DNA of 64,000 nt. Source: Sutcliffiella sp. FSL R7-0096 (lineage in GTDB: Bacteria > Bacillota > Bacilli > Bacillales > Bacillaceae_I). Of the stretch, positions 58,355 through 64,000 are shown piece by piece. A program made the position numbers and the translations under genes. Where the stretch lies: contig NZ_CP152003.1 of assembly GCF_038595065.1 (NCBI RefSeq), positions 600,001-664,000 on the forward strand, in the 5' to 3' direction. Within the stretch, counting starts at the first letter, position 1, and the number at the start of each line of letters is the position of its first letter. The notes below the pieces were generated by a model. That model was not told where the DNA came from, searched no databases, and saw nothing but the letters and a program-made list of their open reading frames with translations.

Positions 58355-61071
58355 CAAAAGAAAAGACAGCGCATATCATTTCTCATTCCCACTGGGATCG
58401 GGAATGGTATATGTCATTAGAAGAGCATAAATACTATTTAGTGAAATTATTCGATGACTTATTGATTAAATTGGCATCCGATCCGGATTTTCATAGTTTT
58501 CATTTGGATGGCCAAACAATCATGGTAGATGACTATATAAAGGTTCGCCCTGAGAAGGAAGAAGAAGTGAAAAAGTACATCAAGGAAGGCCGGTTGATTA
58601 TCGGACCTTGGTATATATTGCAGGATGCTTTTTTGACCAGCTCAGAAGCGAACATAAGAAATTTATTGTATGGAATGAAAGATACCAAGAAATTAGGCCA
58701 GGATGGGGTAATCGGTTATTACCCCGACACATTTGGCATATATGGGCAAGCGCCGCAGATATTAAAGCAAGCAAATATCGATGTTGCAGCTTTTGGCAGA
58801 GGGGTGACGCCTACAGGATTCAACAATCAGGTTCATCATAGTGATGAATATTCCTCTCCATATTCCGAAATGATGTGGGAATCTCCAGATGGCTCTAAAG
58901 TGTTAGGGATCCTGTTTGCCAATTGGTACTCCAATGGTAACGAAATACCGACGGAAAAAGAAGAAGCAATGGAATTCTGGAAGAGGAAGTTGGAAGAGTC
59001 AGAGAGATTTGCCTCTACATCCCAGTTATTATTCATGAATGGTTGTGACCATCAACCATTGCAAAAGGATATCATCCAAGCCATTGAAACAGCAAATGAG
59101 CTTTTTCCAAATATAAAATTTAAGCATTCCAGCTTCCAAGAGTATATAGAAAAAGTGAAAAAGGAATTGCCAGAAGAGCTTCAAACGATACGAGGGGAAT
59201 TGCGTAACCAAAAGACAGATGGCTGGTCAACATTAGTGAATACGGCAAGCGCACGAGTTTATTTAAAACAAGCAAATGATCGTGCTCAAACCATGTTGGA
59301 AAGAGTAATGGAGCCTTTGGGGTTATTTGCAAAGGATCGGGAATTCCACAGGGACTTTCTAGAGTATTATTGGAAGCTGCTTATGGAAAATCACCCACAT
59401 GATAGCATTTGCGGTTGCAGTGTAGATGAAGTGCACCGTGAAATGGAAACGCGTTTTGAAAAAGTGGAAAAAGGTGCACGTAAATTTATAGAAGAACAAA
59501 TACGCGATGTTGCTCATACAATCAATTCAACACATGATCTCCAAGATGCCATCCCTTTAGCGGTATTCCATACAGGTGGGAAAGCCGCTACTACAGTGAT
59601 AAAAAAGAAGGTAGCAGTGAGGAAGATATTTTTCAGTGAAATGGACTTTACCGCTATTCCGAACGTGTTAAAAAAGGAATCTATACCTGAGTATGTTATG
59701 GAGCGTTGGAATTCAACAAAACTTCCTGTTGTTGTAAAAGACTTGGGAGTAAGCTTTGGTTACGACTTACCTGATGATGGTTTCAGAAGACCATATTATG
59801 CCAGGGAAGTGGAAGTGACGTTCATTCTGGATACTACCATTCATATCGGCTATGAAATGTGTTACCTTGTTCCGGCAAACGAGCCTTTAGACAATGATGA
59901 ACAACCCATTTGGACGGAGACGGAACAGTCTTTACTTAATGAATATCTAAAAGTCGCTATTCATCCGAACGGTTCTTTTTCCATAACAGATAGGCTTACA
60001 GGAAAAGTATATGAAAACCTTGGGATATATGAAGATACCGGTGATATCGGAAACGAATATATGTTTAAAGAGACGGGAGATCAGATGCGCGTGACTACAG
60101 AAGCTATTTCTTCCACCATAAGAATGGTAGAAAATAATAGCCTTTGTGGATCAGTGGAGGTCACCACCACTCTCCAAGTGCCTAAATCAGCTGATGACCT
60201 GCTAAAAGAAGAACGGGAAAATTTAGTTTGGCATCCAGAACGAACAGCCAAAAGGCATGAAGAGACAGTACCATTGAACATCGTAACGGTACTAACATTA
60301 GAAAAAGCAGCAAAAGGGTTGAAAGTTGAAGTGACGGTGGATAATCCAGCGAAAGACCACCGCTTACGTGCATTGTTTCCAGTAGGGACGGGGAACACGC
60401 ACCATTATGCAGATAGCATCTTTCAAATAGCCCAAAGACCAAATAAACCTGAAACCCAATGGAAAAATCCAACCTTTGACCATCATATGCAACGGTTTGT
60501 CAGTCTTGATGATAATGAATACGGTTTGACGATTGCGGCAAAGGGGCTTCATGAATATGAAATCATTCCAAATGGAACAATCGCCCTGACTCTGTTGCGT
60601 TCAGTGGGAGAGCTTGGGGATTGGGGAGTATTTGAGACACCAGAAGCTCAATGTCTGGGAACCAACAAAGCCGAATATATGGTCATTCCTCATAAAGGGA
60701 ATGTACTGGATTCAAAAGCCTATCTTACGGCGTATCAGTATCCATTGGAGCCAACGGTAGTACAGGTTGAACAAAGGGACGGAAAAGAAGGCAAATCAAT
60801 GGACCTATTTAAATGGTCCAGCGAAAAAGCTGTGTTAACAACAAGTAAACCATCACTGGATTTAAAGAGTACAATCATCAGATGGTTTAATCCCACCAAT
60901 TCAGACGCCGATATCGTGGTGGAGGTAAACGCAAACCAATCTATCTACCTATCAACTATTTTAGAAGAAAAACGGGAAAAGCTCGGTAAGTCGAAAGTGG
61001 AGATATCAATCAAGCCAAACGAGATTATCACCCTGTCAGTAGAAGAGGAAGAAGGGGGAGACAAGGAATGA
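58351..61071 (+). CDS. GH38 alpha-mannosidase (MngB-like)
   Basis: 906 residues, no signal peptide. Zinc ligands H14 and D16 in H-S-H-W-D-R-E-W, nucleophile D126 in Y-Y-P-D-T-F-G, and a second zinc His in E-N-H-P-H-D-S-I-C-G-C-S near residue 350. C-terminal GH38 beta domains follow. It should hydrolyse alpha-mannosyl linkages of imported high-mannose oligosaccharides; MngB homologues also act on mannosyl-glycerate, but the GH85/GH125 context favours N-glycans. ATGA overlaps at both ends (58351 and 61068) show coupling with YesL and GH125. Confidence 0.92.
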   Translation: MTKEKTAHIISHSHWDREWYMSLEEHKYYLVKLFDDLLIKLASDPDFHSFHLDGQTIMVDDYIKVRPEKEEEVKKYIKEGRLIIGPWYILQDAFLTSSEANIRNLLYGMKDTKKLGQDGVIGYYPDTFGIYGQAPQILKQANIDVAAFGRGVTPTGFNNQVHHSDEYSSPYSEMMWESPDGSKVLGILFANWYSNGNEIPTEKEEAMEFWKRKLEESERFASTSQLLFMNGCDHQPLQKDIIQAIETANELFPNIKFKHSSFQEYIEKVKKELPEELQTIRGELRNQKTDGWSTLVNTASARVYLKQANDRAQTMLERVMEPLGLFAKDREFHRDFLEYYWKLLMENHPHDSICGCSVDEVHREMETRFEKVEKGARKFIEEQIRDVAHTINSTHDLQDAIPLAVFHTGGKAATTVIKKKVAVRKIFFSEMDFTAIPNVLKKESIPEYVMERWNSTKLPVVVKDLGVSFGYDLPDDGFRRPYYAREVEVTFILDTTIHIGYEMCYLVPANEPLDNDEQPIWTETEQSLLNEYLKVAIHPNGSFSITDRLTGKVYENLGIYEDTGDIGNEYMFKETGDQMRVTTEAISSTIRMVENNSLCGSVEVTTTLQVPKSADDLLKEERENLVWHPERTAKRHEETVPLNIVTVLTLEKAAKGLKVEVTVDNPAKDHRLRALFPVGTGNTHHYADSIFQIAQRPNKPETQWKNPTFDHHMQRFVSLDDNEYGLTIAAKGLHEYEIIPNGTIALTLLRSVGELGDWGVFETPEAQCLGTNKAEYMVIPHKGNVLDSKAYLTAYQYPLEPTVVQVEQRDGKEGKSMDLFKWSSEKAVLTTSKPSLDLKSTIIRWFNPTNSDADIVVEVNANQSIYLSTILEEKREKLGKSKVEISIKPNEIITLSVEEEEGGDKE

Positions 61072-62390
61072 AACAGCATGAAAAAGTCGTGCCTAAATCA
61101 TTACAACAGGTCATAGATAAAGTGAAGGAATATTATTCAGAGGATAGGGAGGTTCAGAAGCTTTTTGAAAATTGTTTTTTAAACACGTATGAAACGACTT
61201 TAAAGCAGGACAAAGAAGGAACATTTGTCATTACAGGGGATATCCCTGCCATGTGGTTAAGGGATTCTTCCGCACAGGTTAGACCATACTTGATGGTTGC
61301 GAAGGAAGATAAGGAGATTGCTAAAATGTTAAGGCAAGTAATTGAGCGTCAATGGAAGTATATTTTGCTTGATCCTTATGCCAATGCTTTCAACCAGACC
61401 GCTAACAATCAAGGCCATCAAAATGACCGGACCGATATGAGCCCCTGGATCTGGGAAAGGAAATATGAAATAGATTCTCTGGCATATCCAATCCAATTAA
61501 CCTATCTATATTGGAAAGCAACAGGAGATGAAACTATATTAAATGATCAATTAAAAGAAGTGATAGAAACGATTTATGGGGTGTGGAAAGTAGAACAGAA
61601 CCATGAAGAAAAATCACCTTACCTATTTGAACGTGATGACTGCAGGGTGTCGGATACTTTACTTCGTGATGGGAAAGGAGGCTATTCAGTAGAGACTGGA
61701 ATGACTTGGTCTGGGTTCCGTCCTAGCGATGATGCTTGCTTATATGGTTATTTAGTACCGGCAAACATGTTTGCTGTCGTAGCTTTACAATATGCAGACG
61801 AGATGCTACAAGAAATGAATGATAGTACTACTTTGGCAAGTAAATGCCGTGAGCTTGCTACAGAAATAAAGGTTGGTATTGAAAAATGTGGAAAAGTTAA
61901 TCACCCCGTCTTTGGAGAGATGTATGCCTATGAAACAGATGGTGCTGGTAATTTTAATTTAATGGACGATGCAAATGTCCCGAGTCTATTAGCAATTCCT
62001 TACTTAGGATATACAGACGCAAATGACCAAGTTTATAAAAATACGAGAAATTTTATCCTAAGCCGTCATAATCCATATTATTATGAAGGGGCTGCAGCGG
62101 AAGGAATCGGAAGCTATCATACACCAGATCACTATATTTGGCACATTTCCCTTGCGATTCAAGGGATGACAGCTACCACCTCAGAAGAGAGAAATAGAAT
62201 AGTGAATACTTTCAAAGCTACACATGGATCGACTTATTATATGCATGAAGGATTTGATGCCGATCGTCCTGAAAGCTTTACACGTTCATGGTTTGCATGG
62301 GCGAACTCGATGTTCAGCGAGTTTATTTTAAGCGAAATTGGAATGCATGTTCCTGGGAGTCCGTTAGATAAAATCAATTTCTCGAAGTGA
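61068..62390 (+). CDS. GH125 exo-alpha-1,6-mannosidase
   Basis: 440 residues, the size of GH125 (formerly DUF1237). I-P-A-M-W-L-R-D-S-S-A-Q near 59-70, G-M-T-W-S-G-F-R-P-S-D-D-A-C with the acid D221/D222, D-D-A-N-V-P-S-L-L, and F-T-R-S-W-F-A-W-A-N-S-M-F-S-E near 403 are family hallmarks. Inverting, metal-independent; removes terminal alpha-1,6-mannose and so complements GH38. Cytosolic. ATGA overlap with the GH38 gene. Confidence 0.93.
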   Translation: MKQHEKVVPKSLQQVIDKVKEYYSEDREVQKLFENCFLNTYETTLKQDKEGTFVITGDIPAMWLRDSSAQVRPYLMVAKEDKEIAKMLRQVIERQWKYILLDPYANAFNQTANNQGHQNDRTDMSPWIWERKYEIDSLAYPIQLTYLYWKATGDETILNDQLKEVIETIYGVWKVEQNHEEKSPYLFERDDCRVSDTLLRDGKGGYSVETGMTWSGFRPSDDACLYGYLVPANMFAVVALQYADEMLQEMNDSTTLASKCRELATEIKVGIEKCGKVNHPVFGEMYAYETDGAGNFNLMDDANVPSLLAIPYLGYTDANDQVYKNTRNFILSRHNPYYYEGAAAEGIGSYHTPDHYIWHISLAIQGMTATTSEERNRIVNTFKATHGSTYYMHEGFDADRPESFTRSWFAWANSMFSEFILSEIGMHVPGSPLDKINFSK

Positions 62391-62400
62391 AAAATGGAGG

Positions 62401-62431
62401 AAAAGTTAGATGCTCATCGTCTAACTTTTTC
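62401..62431 (+). terminator. Rho-independent terminator after the GH125 gene
   Basis: AAAAGTTAGA (62401-62410), 9-nt loop, TCTAACTTTT (62420-62429). Only 30 nt before the next start, so the second GH38 is probably expressed by read-through. Confidence 0.8.
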
Positions 62432-62460
62432 TTTGAATAATAAGAATAAAGAGGTGGACG

Positions 62461-64000
62461 ATGTTTTATAAAATAGAAAAGCTACAAAACCGTATCCATG
62501 ATTTAAATAGACTACGGTATCGAGCACTACAAACCATTGGTGCCTTCCGTATGCATGAGCCAGAAAAGGGTTTGGAATCCATCCTCCCACAAAAATACGG
62601 CACCAAAGAAATGAAGGTGAATGATACATGGTCAGGAAGAGATCGCTATATTTGGCTTCACACCATGTTACAAATACCTGAACAATGGACTGGTAAAAAA
62701 GCGGTCCTATTTTTAGACATGGGTCGTACAGGTGGTGGGAACAACTCGGGATTCGAGTCATTATTATATGTAAATAAACAGCCTTTTCAAGGGGTGGATT
62801 CTAATCACCAAGAGGTGATCCTTCCTGATATTACAGGAGAATTAGAGATTGATATATTATTGTGGTCAGGACTTGAAGGAGGAGGCACTCCTTCTGAACA
62901 ATTTTATAGATTAAAAGAAGCCTGGGTTGGCTGGCTTGATGAAGAGGTAGATGCCTTTTACTATAAGGCCAAAGCAATTCTCGATTCTATTAAAAGGTTG
63001 AATGAACATGATTCTATCCGTTCGGATTTAATGGCTGCCCTAGATCGTGTTTTTTATTTTATAGATTGGTCTCTTCCTGGTAGTGATGCTTTCTATGAAT
63101 CAACCTACAAAGCATTGGATGCATTGGATAGCAATATGAAAGAACTAGCAAAAAATACAAAGGTAACCGTTCATACAATTGGCCATTCGCATATTGACCT
63201 GGCTTGGTTATGGCGTACGAAACATACGAAGGAAAAAGCAAAACGAACTTTTTCCACTGTATTGCGATTGATGGATCTATATCCAGATTACACCTATTTG
63301 CAAAGTCAGCCACAGTTATATGAATGGATAAAAAAAGAAGATCCGGAGCTATTTGAAAAGATCAAAGAAAAAGTAAAAGATGGGCAATGGGAAGTCGAAG
63401 GGGCAATGTGGGTAGAAGCAGACTGCAATATCCCATCTGGTGAATCATTTGTCCGTCAACTATTGTATGGAAAGCGCTTCTTCCAAAAAGAATTCAATAA
63501 AACGAACCGTACCCTTTGGCTTCCGGATGTATTTGGTTATAGCTGGTCATTGCCTCAACTTTTACGGAAATCAGGAATCGACACATTTATGACAACAAAG
63601 ATTAGTTGGAATCAATACAATCGTATGCCACATGATACGTTCAAATGGCGGGGAATTGATGGGTCGGAAATATTAACACATTTTATTACCACGCCAGAGC
63701 CTGGTAGACCGGAAGATTCCTGGTTCTATACTTATAACGGGTTGGTTACAGCAGAAACCGTTAACGGGGTGTGGGAGAAATATCGTGATAAAGGAATCAA
63801 CAAAGACCTTCTATTGGCGTATGGCTACGGCGATGGCGGCGGTGGTGTCAATCGTGAGATGTTAGAGATGAAACGGCAACTAGATACTGTCCCGGGAATA
63901 CCAAATGTACAATCTACAAAAGCAGAAAATTATTTCCAAAGGCTTCATGAAACAATAAGTGAAACAGATCAGTATGTTCATATTTGGGATGGTGAGTTAT
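62461..64000 (+). CDS. Second GH38 alpha-mannosidase, 3' end outside window
   Basis: 513 residues visible. GAGGTGG before the ATG. An N-terminal helical and jelly-roll region (1-235) precedes the catalytic barrel, as in the ManC/MAN2C1 type of about 1000 residues. Zinc motif G-H-S-H-I-D-L-A-W-L-W with H244 and D246, nucleophile D356 in L-P-D-V-F-G-Y-S-W, G-Y-G-D-G-G-G-G later. This subclass differs from the MngB-like GH38 upstream, so the two probably split the alpha-1,2/1,3 linkages between them. No signal peptide. Confidence 0.92.
   Translation, partial: MFYKIEKLQNRIHDLNRLRYRALQTIGAFRMHEPEKGLESILPQKYGTKEMKVNDTWSGRDRYIWLHTMLQIPEQWTGKKAVLFLDMGRTGGGNNSGFESLLYVNKQPFQGVDSNHQEVILPDITGELEIDILLWSGLEGGGTPSEQFYRLKEAWVGWLDEEVDAFYYKAKAILDSIKRLNEHDSIRSDLMAALDRVFYFIDWSLPGSDAFYESTYKALDALDSNMKELAKNTKVTVHTIGHSHIDLAWLWRTKHTKEKAKRTFSTVLRLMDLYPDYTYLQSQPQLYEWIKKEDPELFEKIKEKVKDGQWEVEGAMWVEADCNIPSGESFVRQLLYGKRFFQKEFNKTNRTLWLPDVFGYSWSLPQLLRKSGIDTFMTTKISWNQYNRMPHDTFKWRGIDGSEILTHFITTPEPGRPEDSWFYTYNGLVTAETVNGVWEKYRDKGINKDLLLAYGYGDGGGGVNREMLEMKRQLDTVPGIPNVQSTKAENYFQRLHETISETDQYVHIWDGEL

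Overview
The window reads as chromosomal DNA of a low-GC, spore-forming Bacillaceae (Bacillus/Sutcliffiella-like); the species cannot be fixed from sequence alone. Supporting signs are strong AGGAGG ribosome sites with frequent TTG/GTG starts, a ptsG-type glucose permease fused as IICBA, RlmD and YfjN-like Dus enzymes, GvpU, DUF3231 and DUF2200 proteins, CcpA-type cre sites, a Fur-like box and many perfect rho-independent terminators. Most of the first 52 kb is ordinary accessory chromosome: short operons, many small membrane proteins, several GNAT acetyltransferases and DinB proteins, and a noticeable number of decayed genes.

Layout. 1-2.4 kb: a YcxB-like tail, a P-loop kinase, then a promoter plus a structured leader ending in a terminator ahead of an SDR-GNAT gene pair. 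2.4-4.5 kb: a 192-bp element that split a terminator and duplicated 19 bp, followed by an IS110-family insertion sequence with a strongly folded 3' non-coding region that looks like its guide (bridge/seek) RNA. 4.6-9 kb: two oligopeptide-type ABC permeases without ATPase or binding protein, and a run of small membrane proteins. 9.4-15.8 kb: a frameshifted DUF2200 gene, Mn-catalase, ptsG, and an ArsR-SRPBCC-flavin reductase operon behind a near-perfect operator/promoter. 15.9-22.8 kb: DinB, GNAT, flavodoxin, alpha/beta hydrolases and four broken genes, including a Nudix/DJ-1 chimera. 22.9-37.7 kb: amino-acid permease, MFS, GvpU, LysE, DUF3231, dimethylarginine-type hydrolase, HIT, nitroreductase, histidine phosphatase, secreted nuclease, GNATs and RlmD. 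38-46 kb: a LysM/beta-propeller protein, a BCCT-MFS pair behind a long leader, a lipoprotein and Dus. 46.3-50.1 kb: an ABC permease-ATPase-PASTA protein operon.

52.4-64 kb (right edge): a coherent high-mannose N-glycan degradation locus. A secreted GH85 endo-beta-N-acetylglucosaminidase with PKD and F5/8C carbohydrate-binding domains would release glycans from glycoproteins. An overlapping operon then encodes a GH1 beta-glycosidase, a ROK sugar kinase, a YesL membrane protein, a GH38 alpha-mannosidase and a GH125 exo-alpha-1,6-mannosidase, followed by a second GH38 cut by the window end. The two transcription units each have a cre-like site just downstream of a likely promoter, which suggests CcpA repression. 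No sugar importer is visible and it probably lies beyond the right edge.

Non-coding structure is unusually rich: about a dozen copies of a short dispersed motif (GGGACAGGnnC...GACCCA) at gene ends, two arrays with an exact 21-bp period (GTAGAA core, present twice; ATTGTGA core, once), two arrays with a 52-bp period, and several unassigned structured leaders.
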